Assembly (NCBI GenBank): GCA_030848705.1
Contig: CM061245.1
Coordinates: forward strand, 71,597,564 to 71,661,563
Direction: 5' to 3'
Length of the DNA: 64,000 nt
Source: Heracleum sosnowskyi
Lineage: Eukaryota; Streptophyta; Magnoliopsida; Apiales; Apiaceae
The stretch's first letter is position 1. Each line of letters opens with the position of its first letter. This document shows positions 25,201-32,832 of this stretch, in pieces. Under the pieces are notes generated by a model. It did not search any database and was not told where the DNA came from. It worked only from the letters and a program-made list of their open reading frames with translations. The translations under genes and the position numbers were made by a program.

Positions 25201-26081
25201 AGGTACCACAAACTGTAGCAGCAGCGAGGTACAAGTATAGTAACTGGTGAATGGTGTGTAACGCTGCCATAATGATTTCTTCCACATAAATAAGATGAAA
25301 TCGCTGTCCTTCGCAAAATTTCAAGGTCACTTGGTATTTTGGCTTATGTTTCTGCATTATATCCATCAAAATAACATCCACGTATTTTGTAATGCAAGAG
25401 ATGTGTTATTATAATTTATATTAAAGCATTCTGAATATCTTATCTATATTTCATATTATTAACAAATACCCTAGCTTTACATGGACAAAGTTGCAATGCC
25501 ACAATATGAATACAAATCCTATCATAAGGTCTCAAATGTTCACCGCATTAATAAAATTGCAAATTCTAGGTGTTTGTCAAAAACCCGATAAACATTTCAG
25601 TAGAGTTTTGGCAAAATTACATACCCACAAACACAAGGATTACTATAATAACCTCCAATCAGGCTCTAATACACAAACTTAGAATATATCTAATAAAAGC
25701 AAATAAATAAATAAAAAATGTCATACATAAAAAGAATAGGTATAATAGAGTGAGAATAGTAGGATAATAGAGGAAAAACAAGAATACCATAGTAACAACA
25801 CCTCGTTTGGGAGAAGAGGAACAAGGGGCACGTGGGTTTAGAGAAAGGGGTCGGATCTTTTGGCCGGAAAAGTCACCGGAAACACTGCCGGAGGTGTAGG
25901 AAGATAGAAAAGTGGTGGATAAGGAAGTTGCAGAAGCTTTAGCTCTAGGTCTGGTTCGTTTGGAATTGAAAAGTGAAGAACAAGTGGTTGGTGATGAAAA
26001 ACAAGGAGAGTGTGTGGGTGAGTATTTGATGGGTAAAAAGTGAGAAGAAGAAGCAATGGTAGCAGCAGCAGCAACTTCCAT
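14441..26081 (-). CDS. CLPR4: CLPR4, non-proteolytic subunit of the plastid Clp protease (7 exons, 314 aa)
   Basis: ClpR4 is a structural, catalytically inactive subunit of the chloroplast ClpPR protease core ring. Exons (genomic): 25788-26081, 24365-24568, 15845-15900, 15086-15212, 14892-14969, 14587-14700, 14441-14512. All introns are GT-AG and the total is 945 nt including the stop. Residues 1 to ~90 are a Ser/Ala-rich transit peptide region; the Clp domain starts at VIPFSRGSAWEQPPPDLASY. Identity is from recall of Arabidopsis ClpR4, which is similar along its length (305 aa) and shares VLYNERGSEDRGVLSDLKKA near the end. The ClpP nucleophile motif is replaced (GNAWGEAA where ClpP has GxAASMGA), and His is replaced by Lys (IMIKQP), as known for ClpR. 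Intron sizes are 1219, 8464, 632, 116, 191 and 74 bp. The giant second intron is packed with transposons. The frame is intact throughout, so the gene is probably functional. Confidence 0.93.
14587..14700 (-). CDS. CLPR4: CLPR4 exon 6
   Basis: 38 codons, VNLYAKHIGKSPEQIEEDIR through EYGIIDK, phase 0. Acceptor CTTGAAG, donor GTACTT. Confidence 0.92.
14892..14969 (-). CDS. CLPR4: CLPR4 exon 5
   Basis: 26 codons, PIGRFQGQATDVNLMRKEVK through NVKTEL, phase 0. Acceptor TTTACTCAG, donor GTAATA. Confidence 0.92.
15086..15212 (-). CDS. CLPR4: CLPR4 exon 4 (would-be active-site region)
   Basis: 127 bases encoding YVKPPIFTLCVGNAWGEAAL onward to PSSTIMIKQ. This is the segment that in ClpP carries the Ser nucleophile and the catalytic His; here the positions are Gly and Lys. 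Acceptor CTCTGCAG, donor GTATTG. Confidence 0.92.
15845..15900 (-). CDS. CLPR4: CLPR4 exon 3
   Basis: 56 bases encoding GGEKLGYETEAFAIYDVM plus the first two bases of a split codon (phase 2, AG/T). Acceptor TTTTTGCAG, donor GTTATA. Confidence 0.92.
16172..16204. repeat. (TA)n microsatellite
   Basis: About 33 bases of alternating TA directly left of the MITE. A shorter TA tract (about 16577-16590) lies to its right, next to the Helitron end. Confidence 0.9.
16205..16577. mobile_element. MITE with about 35-bp terminal inverted repeats
   Basis: The left end (16209-16246, containing GAAGAACACTCTTATATAAA and GAACACC) pairs with the right end (16535-16573, containing GGTGTTCTTTATATAAGGTG and TTCTTCCTAGAGTG). 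The element is about 370 bp, has no coding capacity, and lies between two TA tracts. The TA-rich flanks hide the target-site duplication, so the superfamily is uncertain. Confidence 0.7.
16591..17624 (-). mobile_element. Degenerate Helitron in CLPR4 intron 2
   Basis: The minus-strand 3' end reads CCGTGCATCGCAGGGGATAT then AAGATAG: a hairpin with some mismatches near a CTRR-like terminus. The 5' end near 17624 resembles other copies (TATACTATATTATTAAAGAC then GAAACATTAAAAG). Internal units beginning GCCCGTGTTA recur near 17000 and 17147. Confidence 0.55.
18361..18442. mobile_element. Left arm of a TIR element split by Helitrons
   Basis: GGTCATCTCCAATCATTATG followed by ATCCAAAAATCCAAATTTAG is an approximate reverse complement of the segment at 22190-22240 (TTTGGATCACTGTTGGAGA). 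The Helitron block 18443-21840 lies between the two arms. A non-autonomous DNA transposon is inferred; the superfamily is not clear. Confidence 0.4.
18443..21840 (-). mobile_element. Composite Helitron block with several 5' termini
   Basis: The minus-strand 3' end is GGGTTATAGGCTAG at 18443 before a host T, with the hairpin partly deleted. Three Helitron-like 5' termini are present, each following a host A: 20489 (TCCATACTATCAT), 21192 (TCTATACTATTATATT) and 21840 (TCTATATTATTATATT). So the block is nested or tandem copies sharing one kind of 3' end. Internally, units starting CCCGTGATATTTTTGG recur every ~140-160 bp. No Rep/helicase coding is present. Confidence 0.6.
19420..21680. repeat. 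Tandem-like array of 140-160-bp Helitron-derived units
   Basis: The motif CCCGTGATATTTTTGG (with variants) occurs near 19421, 19562, 19702, 19842, 20002, 20267, 20508, 20650, 20703, 20808, 20968, 21466 and 21626. It is mostly followed by AAAATGAGAGATTTTAGTTA and spaced by attattattttattttatta stretches. Confidence 0.7.
21841..22280. mobile_element. Right arm of the split TIR element, with repeated palindromes
   Basis: It contains GATCCAAATTTGGAT-type palindromes near 22142, 22170 and 22199, then TTTGGATCACTGTTGGAGA near 22217, matching the left arm at 18361 in inverted orientation. Confidence 0.4.
22881..24288 (+). mobile_element. Non-autonomous Helitron, plus orientation, in CLPR4 intron 2
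   Basis: The 3' end has a perfect hairpin CCCGTGC-AGT-GCACGGG, then CTATAAGCTAG and a host T (24289). The 5' region (about 22881, tatatataaacgtaaagggt then CCCAAAACTTTGGT) matches the 5' end of the Helitron at 10823-13384. A Stowaway-like GACGGAGGGAGTA end lies just before it. No coding capacity. Confidence 0.7.
24365..24568 (-). CDS. CLPR4: CLPR4 exon 2
   Basis: It encodes 68 residues, from VIPFSRGSAWEQPPPDL to KPIYLYINSTGTTK, in phase 0 at both ends. Flanking splice sites are CTTCTCGCAG/GTAATT and ACCAAG/GTAGCT. The end of a Helitron lies only about 75 bases beyond its donor. Confidence 0.92.
24569..25787 (-). other. CLPR4 intron 1 (1219 bp)
   Basis: GT-AG intron (GTATTC...CTTCTCGCAG). 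AT-rich; I saw no inserted element or other gene in it. Confidence 0.85.
25788..26081 (-). CDS. CLPR4: CLPR4 exon 1 (start codon, transit peptide)
   Basis: It encodes 98 residues from MEVAAAATIASSS to KRGVVTM, then a GTATTC donor (phase 0). The composition is rich in Ser, Thr and Arg with few acids, typical of a chloroplast transit peptide. The ATG at 26081 is preferred because it gives MEVAAA; the frame upstream in the same phase has no better ATG. Confidence 0.9.
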
Positions 26082-26299
26082 AGCTAAGCACAAAAATAAA
26101 CAAGAGGATTGCTCGGGTCTTTGCAAGAAATGCGGTGCCTATGTTTATTGGGCTTATTCGTTTGGGTAGTTTTGCTCCACTATACTACTTGACCCGTTTG
26201 TCCACTTTGACCAAAATATATAAAATATTTTCAAATAACATATCAAAGTGTTCTTGTTTATTTACTTCTAGAAAAATTTAAAAAGGGATTAAAGAAATA
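26082..26299. promoter_or_regulatory. 5' flank of CLPR4 (promoter / 5' UTR expected)
   Basis: Only about 220 bases separate the CLPR4 start codon from the nearest Helitron end at 26300. No clear TATA box was identified; the core promoter either lies here or extends into Helitron DNA. Confidence 0.4.
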
Positions 26300-27625
26300 C
26301 TAGCTTATAACCCGTGTGATGCACGGATTGTTTAATAGTTGTACTTATTATTTGTATTTGTGTATAATATTTTTACTAGCTTAAAACCCGTACGATGCAC
26401 GGATTGTTATTAATAATTATTATTATTATTATTATTATTATTTTAATATTCTATTAATTTGCATTTGCTAAAAAATAAGTAGGCTTGTTAAACTTTTTTA
26501 AATAATTAAAATTATTAAAATATATTTTAAAATAAATTAATAATTGTTTACCCGTGATATTTTTGGAAAAGGAGGGGTCTTAGTAAGGAAAAATAGAAAA
26601 AGTAACATAAGGATTTGTCCAGGATATTTTTTGAAAATGAAGGGTTTTAGTAAGGAAAAATAGAAAGAGTAACATGTTTTAGTTGAAAAATGTAATTGCC
26701 CGTGATTTTTCAGGTAATGTATTTTAGCTGAACAGGCAATCGGTTATAAAAATGTTATTATTTAATAATAATTTCTTTAGAAAATGAAAAAAATAGAAAA
26801 AGTAACATGTTTCAGCTGAAAAAGTGTTCATAATTAAAAGTATTAAAATAAATTTTAAAATAAATAAGTAAGAGCTTGTCCGTGATATTTTTGGAAAATG
26901 AGTGATTTTAGTAAGGAAAAATAGAAAGAGTAACATGTTTTTGTTAAAAAATAATCGTCCATGAGATTTTGTTAGAAAAAAAAAAGTAATGTATTTTAGC
27001 TCAAAAGGTAATTGGTTATAAATAATGTTATTATTTAGTGATATTTTTTTTAAAAAAAATAAGTAAGGGTAATTAAGTAAAATCACTAAGTACCGACCGT
27101 CGGTCCGACTACCAAACTTTTAATGTTTCATATTTAATAATATAGCTTAAAACCCGTGCGATGCACGAATTGTTTTTAATAATTTTAATTTTATTATTTA
27201 TATTTTATATTTTATTAGTTGAATTTATTAAAAAAAATAAGTAGACGTGTTAAACATTTTTAAATAATTAAAAGTATTAAAATAGATTTTAAAATAAATA
27301 AGTAACGGTTTGCCCGTGATATTTTGAAAAAAAAAAGGTTTTAGTAAGAAAAATGGAAAGTAACATGTTTTCGTTGAATTTTAAAATATAAAAGTACGAT
27401 TTGCCCGTGATATTTTTGAAAAAAGAAGGGTTTTAGTAAAAAAAAATAGAAAATGTGACATGTTTTAGTTGAAAAAGGTAATTGTCAATTAAAATTATTA
27501 AAATAGATTTTAAAATAAATAAATAAGAGTTTGCCCGTGATATATTTGGAAAAGGAAAATAGAAAATATAACATGTTTTAGCTGAAAAAGGTAATTGCCC
27601 GTGATTTTTCTAGAAAAAAAGGGGA
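26300..27625 (-). mobile_element. Nested, partly truncated Helitron copies upstream of CLPR4
   Basis: Three minus-strand 3' ends occur: 26300 (hairpin CCGTGCATCACACGG then GTTATAAGCTAG), 26376 (CCGTGCATCGTACGG then GTTTTAAGCTAG) and about 27143 (TCGTGCATCGCACGG then GTTTTAAGCTA). Units GCCCGTGATATTTTTGG recur through 27600. The last copy is truncated where it meets the retrotransposon frame H. Confidence 0.6.
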
Positions 27626-28165
27626 AAGGTAATTCCCAATTAAAAGAATCTTCTACAGCCCTTGTCATCCTTGAATTCCATCATCCAGTAAGGTTGAAGA
27701 TGGATTTTTTGTCCATTATAAGGGATCTTCAACTTTCTTGGCAAACTATCAGGAGAATTCCAGCTGCTCTTGATTTCCTCAATCTTCTTCAAAATAGCAC
27801 TCCTTGCAACCTCAGAGAATCCCCTTGTGTTTTTGAAGCCTGAGAAGACTTTTACCAAGGTAGAATATCCTTCATTCAACACTTGTTGTATGGGCCATAC
27901 TCTCACCTTCCCTCCTTTGTAGACAAAGGTTAGTCTTTCAGACAGATCTCTGAATTTGTATGTGCCTCTTATTTCACTAACTTCATCAAGGAAAAGATCC
28001 ATGGTTGAGTACTCATGTATTTCTGCAATGTACAAAAAGTCTGCCTTGTTCTCAACTAGCTTGGCAACTTTTGGTGCAACATTCAGCTTGATTGGTCCTT
28101 GTTGAGCTCTTTTTACTTATTCCCTTTTCTTTGACTTCTTTTCAGCTTCAATGACGAACTTAGGG
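27625..28165 (-). pseudogene. Retroelement-associated frame H, 3' piece (C-terminal part)
   Basis: This is the C-terminal piece of a long decayed minus-strand frame split into three parts by later insertions. From 28165 it reads PKFVIEAEKKSKKRE, hits a TAA at 28119-28117, then is open to a TAA at 27642-27640. The open part holds YIAEIHEYSTMDLFLDEV, ERLTFVYKGGKVRVWPIQQV and FSEVARSAILKKIEEIKSSW. Proteins of this type occur downstream of pol in SIRE-like copia elements, as I recall. If element A and one TSD copy are removed, the frame joins the piece ending at 36912 without a shift. It ends in Helitron-like DNA, so its own LTR is lost here. Confidence 0.65.
28161..28165. repeat. Target-site duplication of element A (left copy, TAGGG)
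   Basis: TAGGG immediately precedes the TGTTAGGTCC terminus of element A and recurs at 36912-36916 right after its other end. A 5-bp duplication is the usual size for copia integrase. Confidence 0.95.
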
Positions 28166-28181
28166 TGTTAGGTCCTGATAT

Positions 28182-28209
28182 GTTTGTAGAAGGGGGGTTG
28201 AATACAAAC
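28182..28209 (-). other. U5 hairpin with C-rich loop, element A 3' LTR
   Basis: In transcript sense: stem GTTTGTA / TACAAAC closing loop TTCAACCCCCCTTC, 16 bases from the LTR end. The same loop with a different stem is present in elements C and D. Confidence 0.7.
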
Positions 28210-28723
28210 TGTACCGTTTTATCGAATTTGTTCGGTTCGTGATTTAACAATTCAAGAATAAATAAGTGCGGAATAAAATGAAACAAGATTCAAGTTAAAT
28301 ATAAAAATATATTAAACTTGAAGGGTGTTGCAAATACAGTACAGATTACAAGGTTTGAATCTCAAACTATTTAAAACAAATCTAGAATAAATTCGACATG
28401 AATTTATCTATTTTTGTAATAAAAAGATCGAATACTAAAAAGTAGTTCGAGATAAATTCTAGGGATTATAATCCGCTAGATTGTCAAAGCAATACAAGAG
28501 ATACAATTCTTATGGATTAAATGTTTAAGAACAATCAAGAATTGGATTCTCTGCAGAAATTAAGCTCGGACAGTTGAAGGAGTAAAGACAGAAGCTTTTG
28601 ATGGAAATGATTCTTGCTTTTGTCTTCTGTTGATAATGTGCTTTGTTTTGACTTCCACTTGTATTTAAACACAAGTCACAGAATTCTTCTGCACGCGCCA
28701 AACCATTTTAATTGATATTAATA

Positions 28724-28896
28724 CTGGTAGTACTATCAATACACTTGGTAGTACTATCGGTAGTACTAACCAATTGTATTGGTAGTACTATCGGTAGTAC
28801 TAAGTAAGATAGTACTACTAGTATTAATATGATAGTACTACTAGTACTAATTAGATAGTACTACTAGTATATTTAGATAGTACTACTAGTATTAAT
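28724..28896. repeat. GATAGTACTACTAGTA repeat cluster, element A 3' LTR
   Basis: About ten copies of ggtagtactatc / gatagtactactagta, which are partly self-complementary through AGTACT and CTAGTA-type cores. A second smaller cluster follows at about 29141-29230. Confidence 0.85.
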
Positions 28897-29898
28897 AGCT
28901 TTTAATTAACTCTAAATTAATTACCTTACTAATTAATTTACATAATAAATTAATTCTTATAGAATTAATTTAATAAATAAATTAACCAATAAAAGTAAAT
29001 TAATTAAAAGAGAATTAATTAAAGTCTATTTTTTTTTTGTCTCACTTTTAAAAGATGTACGCCACTTTCTTTTTATAACAAAAGTCAACCAACTTTTGTT
29101 AAGTATAAAAATGTACGCCCTTTCTTAAAATGAGTTCATAGTACTACTAAATAAATTGGTAGTACTAACTAAGGATAGTACTAACTAAGGATAGTACTAC
29201 AAGTGTACTTTGATAGTACTACTAGTTTAGAATTAATTCTAATTTAATTTATTGAATTAATTAATTTAACAAATATATTAATTCTGAGTGAATTAATTTA
29301 TAGATTAAATTAATTAATTTAAGGAATAAATTAATTCTGATGGAATTAATTTATAGTTTAAATTAATTAACTTCTAGTTTAATTAATTTAAGGAATAAAT
29401 TAATTCTGATGGAATTAATTTATAGATTAAATTAATTAACATATAGAATAAATTAAAAGAGATTTAATACTAAATCAGAGAACCACTGAAATTGATGACA
29501 AACTTCCACTGACTGATGTTGACACTCGATGTACTGTCTGGTTCATGAGCGACAAACTTCAATGACGGTTCTTCATCTTTTGACTTTAAGTTGTGGTCCA
29601 TCTTCTTTTCCCTTTTAACAAACTCTGTAACCTGTACGCTTCCTGTCACACTTCTGAAATCTTTGTCACTTTAAATAGATCCACTTTCTTGAATACTTCA
29701 CCGAGGCTTGATCAAATAAATGAACTTCTTCCAGTGTAGAATAACTTCAAGTCTGTAGATGACTTTAATCTTCATTCTTTTGACAGATATAATCTTTTGA
29801 GATTCCTGTGACATCTAATCTAATATTTACTTATTACAAACTTGTTTAAGTTGAGTAGAATCCTCGAATTACAAATAGGCTATAGCATATGCCTTTCA

Positions 29899-29913
29899 AT
29901 CTCCCCCTATTTG
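29899..29913 (-). other. Polypurine tract of element A
   Basis: CAAATAGGGGGAGAT on the minus strand, directly next to the 3' LTR. The same sequence abuts the 3' LTR of element D. It primes plus-strand DNA synthesis. Confidence 0.85.
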
Positions 29914-30299
29914 TTTGTTAGAAAATAACAACCAAATACCTAGAGGATCACTCAACTAAAACCAAGAAAAAGATAGGACTCTTAAGCCTAAGTAAATACT
30001 AGAAAGTTCTGGATCAAATATGACATTTCCAGATTTCACCAGTAAAGATAAATGCAAGACAAATGTTCCTCTAGACTGAACATATGATAACATTGAACCT
30101 GTCTTGATTTACCTTTACTCCCCTGAAACTCCTCATGTTCCTTTTATATCTTTTTCAGCTCCCTCTTCCTAGCTTCTCCAAATTTCTCTATAAACTTCTC
30201 CCCCTTAGTTGAGGAATTCTCTACAGATTTAACTTTATGAGTCTCTGAAGCTAGTAGGAGTTGAGATAGTTGATGGAGTTGATCTTGGGAGTAAATTTG

Positions 30300-31420
30300 T
30301 CTTCAATATTTCCTTGAGCAGTCCCAGCTGATTGTTGACAGAGGTGGAAGAAGAAGACCGTTCAACCACTTGTGCTTGCAAAATTTCTTTATCAGCCTGG
30401 GTTCTGAATAGATGTTCCTGTAGATCAGCTATGTGAGCTAACTACATTGCAGTGTATGTGTCTGTGTGTGCACTCACTTGAATTTCTCTTGTAAGTGTAT
30501 CACTCATCTCACGTGCATGTGTTTCACTCAGTGTTTGACTCTTATCACTCAACATTAGCTGTCTGTTTGCTCCTTTTTGATCAGTACCTACATTGAAACT
30601 CACCCTAGCCTCTTCAAGAGAGGTCAGTGGTGGTGCAATGGGAGTTCGCAAATCCCGATCCTCAATCATGTCTATCAAATCACTTGGATTTGAAATCTGA
30701 ATTGCTTCAATGATAGACTGACCAAGTTGCCTTCCACTTTCTCCAGATAAATCTGCGAGTGGAAAATCCCTTAGGGAGCCAGAGGTGTTCACTCTGGGAG
30801 GGGAGAAAATGATTCTATTTGATTTGGCAAAGAATCAAATTTTCCCTCAGATGCCTATGAAGGCACTTCTACCGTAACAATGGTAGGCACTGTAACCAGT
30901 TGCAGGTGCTCTGCTTTCACTGTGTCCTGAGTTTCATCTAATGAAATTGTTTTCTCCCATTGTGAGTAATGAGAGTGTGCTTGACTCAGTACAAAGTGCC
31001 ATGGCCCTATGGCGAATTTCAATAGATTCATCCTGTTGAGAGAATGTCTCTAGATACAGTTCATTGGCCATTTCAAAGTCCATATCCTATTGAGAGGATA
31101 CAGATGGGCTGACAGATGCCTCAGTATATGTTGAATTTCTTTAGAGGAGGCAGAGCTGCGGGATCACTCACTATTTCAATCAAAATACTTCTTTATTTAA
31201 CATTTGATTTCTGTTCAGGCTGAGAGGTCAAGTAATTAAGTTGTAGACTCATTGTTTGGCTCTAAGACCTGGGATAAAGATTGTGGATCTACAATCCCTT
31301 GGTCAGCCCTAACAACCACTTGGGTTCAGCAACAGTAAAAGAAGTGGATTGAGAGATAGAAAGTAATACCTGAATTGGATTTGGCACTGAATTTCCAGCT
31401 AAGCAAGAGCTAGATCAGAA
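30300..31420 (-). pseudogene. Element A: remnant of the third (post-pol) reading frame
   Basis: A 116-codon open piece (30442-30792) holds SGESGRQLGQSIIEAIQIS, SDLIDMIEDRDLRTPIAPP and LTSLEEARVSF. The motif LRxPIAPPxTSL is shared with the long third frame of element D and with element B (46431-46650), which identifies the origin. Upstream sequence to about 31420 is recognisably related to element B but carries stops. No function can be expected. Confidence 0.6.
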
Positions 31421-31849
31421 ATAATATATACAATATATTTATAAAAACAACTAAGAAAAATAGAAAATAAAAGATAATAAATAATAATAATAAAAATAAA
31501 AATAAAATAATAATATATATACAGAAAACTATTTACATGCAATAACTATACAGAATATTCGAATATTTTAAAATAAAAGATTTTCAATAAAAATAGATTT
31601 CTCTACAATTTTAACTTGTAAAATTTGAGAAAAATATTTTTAGAGAAAATAATTAATCTTAACTTACTCAAACTAAGAAGCTTAACAATTAGACAAGACA
31701 TGGCAATAATCTACAATCAACATGCATAAGAGAAAATTGAGATGATAAAATAAATTTACAAGTGATTTAAAAATATATACAACAAATGAACACTTGTAAA
31801 TTTAATTAAGAACAAACATAAAAATAAACAGAGTTAATCACTAAAACTA

Positions 31850-32280
31850 TTTAACATACCAATTTACCAACCAATCTGGTAAACATGGATTCATCAAGAG
31901 ATTTAGTGAAAATATCTTTTGTTTGTTCCTCTGTGGGTACAAAGAGTAACTCCACAGTACCATTCATGACATGCTCTCGGATAAAATGATACCTGATGTC
32001 AATGTGTTTTGTCTCTTGTGATTATGCCATCTTCATCTAATTTATTTCTGAATACCCACCGAGTACCAACTACTTTCTTGTTCTTTGGTCTAGGTACCAG
32101 CTTCTAAACTTGTTGTTGTTCAAATTGATTGAGTTCATCTTGCATAGCAATCACCCAATCAGGATCAGTCAGTGCTTCCTCAATTTTCTCTGGTTTCATT
32201 TCAGAAAGAAACCCTGAATAATGACATTCATTTTGAGTAGCACTTCTAGTTCTGACTTCAACACCTGGATCACCAATAAT
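31850..32280 (-). pseudogene. Element A: RT N-terminal stub fused to RNaseH C-terminal stub
   Basis: Minus-strand sequence matches the start of RT (WVIAMQDELNQFEQQQ, KNKKVVGTRWVFRNKLDEDG) and then jumps near 32015 to the end of RNaseH (IDIRYHFIREHVMNGTVEL). A TAG interrupts the RT part after FEQQQ. About 1.1 kb present in element B is missing, including the YVDD active site. Confidence 0.8.
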
Positions 32281-32522
32281 CAGCTCAAAAGATTTGATCT
32301 TGATGATTCGCCTTGTTCTACATTATGGTGTTGTGAATGACTAGTTGACCCTTCATTTCCTCCCCCTGAGTTGTTGGCAGATTGTCTTGGTGATTCTTTT
32401 CCAGTGTTAGTGGTATCTCCATTGTAACCAATGTTTCCACCACCATCACTCTCACCATTATCATTGTTATCACCAGCAACAACCTCAGGTGGATTCTTAT
32501 CATCTGATTCTGAATCTGACAT
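32280..32522 (-). pseudogene. Element A: integrase-RT linker fragment
   Basis: An Asp/Asn/Gly/Ser-rich low-complexity stretch (SDSESDDKNPPEVVAGDNND, EGSTSHSQHHNVEQGESSRS) equals the linker at 43432-43698 in element B. It is preserved between the two large deletions. Confidence 0.75.
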
Positions 32523-32604
32523 TTCATCAAACTTCAGTTTCTCAGATGGATTTTCTGTTTGGATATTAGGGAGTTAGGTGTCATCAAATGTAACATTGAT
32601 GTTC

Positions 32605-32832
32605 TTATTGACTGATAACATTTCTTGATTTCAAACAGGCCATATCCTCAGTTATACCCTTGCTGTTATCTCCAAAGGTAAGCACTGGGCCAGCTTTCTC
32701 AACCAAATCTGATAGCAGGGCTCTATCTCCGGTCATATGCCTTGAACAGCCACTGTCAAGAATCCATATAACACGGTTTACCTGTTTAACTCCCTGCAAT
32801 ATCAAATTGATTAGACCTTCTTCGGAGCCCAA
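32605..32832 (-). pseudogene. Element A: protease fragment, integrase deleted
   Basis: About 75 codons with the aspartic protease motif (WILDSGCSRHMTGD) and the start of the following segment, then a jump near 32620 to sequence just before the linker. The whole integrase catalytic core (about 1 kb) is missing compared with element B. It is in the -1 frame relative to gag. Confidence 0.8.

Larger units (their letters stand above)
28166..29898 (-). repeat. Element A 3' LTR (1733 bp)
   Basis: It runs from TGTTAGGTCC (28166) to CCTTTCA (29898) on the plus strand and is bounded inside by the polypurine tract. It matches the other LTR at 35163-36911 except that it lacks 16 bases (ctagtttaattaattt) present near 36315 there. 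Mid-LTR clusters of GATAGTACTACTAGTA units lie at 28724-28896 and about 29141-29230. Confidence 0.95.

Noticed and set aside
14441..26081. Active ClpP protease, or a chloroplast DNA insertion in the nucleus.
   Set aside because: The Ser and His of the catalytic triad are replaced, which fits ClpR, and the gene has a transit peptide and seven exons. Plastid clpP1 has a different sequence and structure.
26724..27086. A 120-codon Phe/Leu-rich frame on the minus strand that looks like a membrane protein.
   Set aside because: It lies entirely in the AT-rich Helitron units, whose complement is rich in TTT and CTT codons; hydrophobicity is a by-product.
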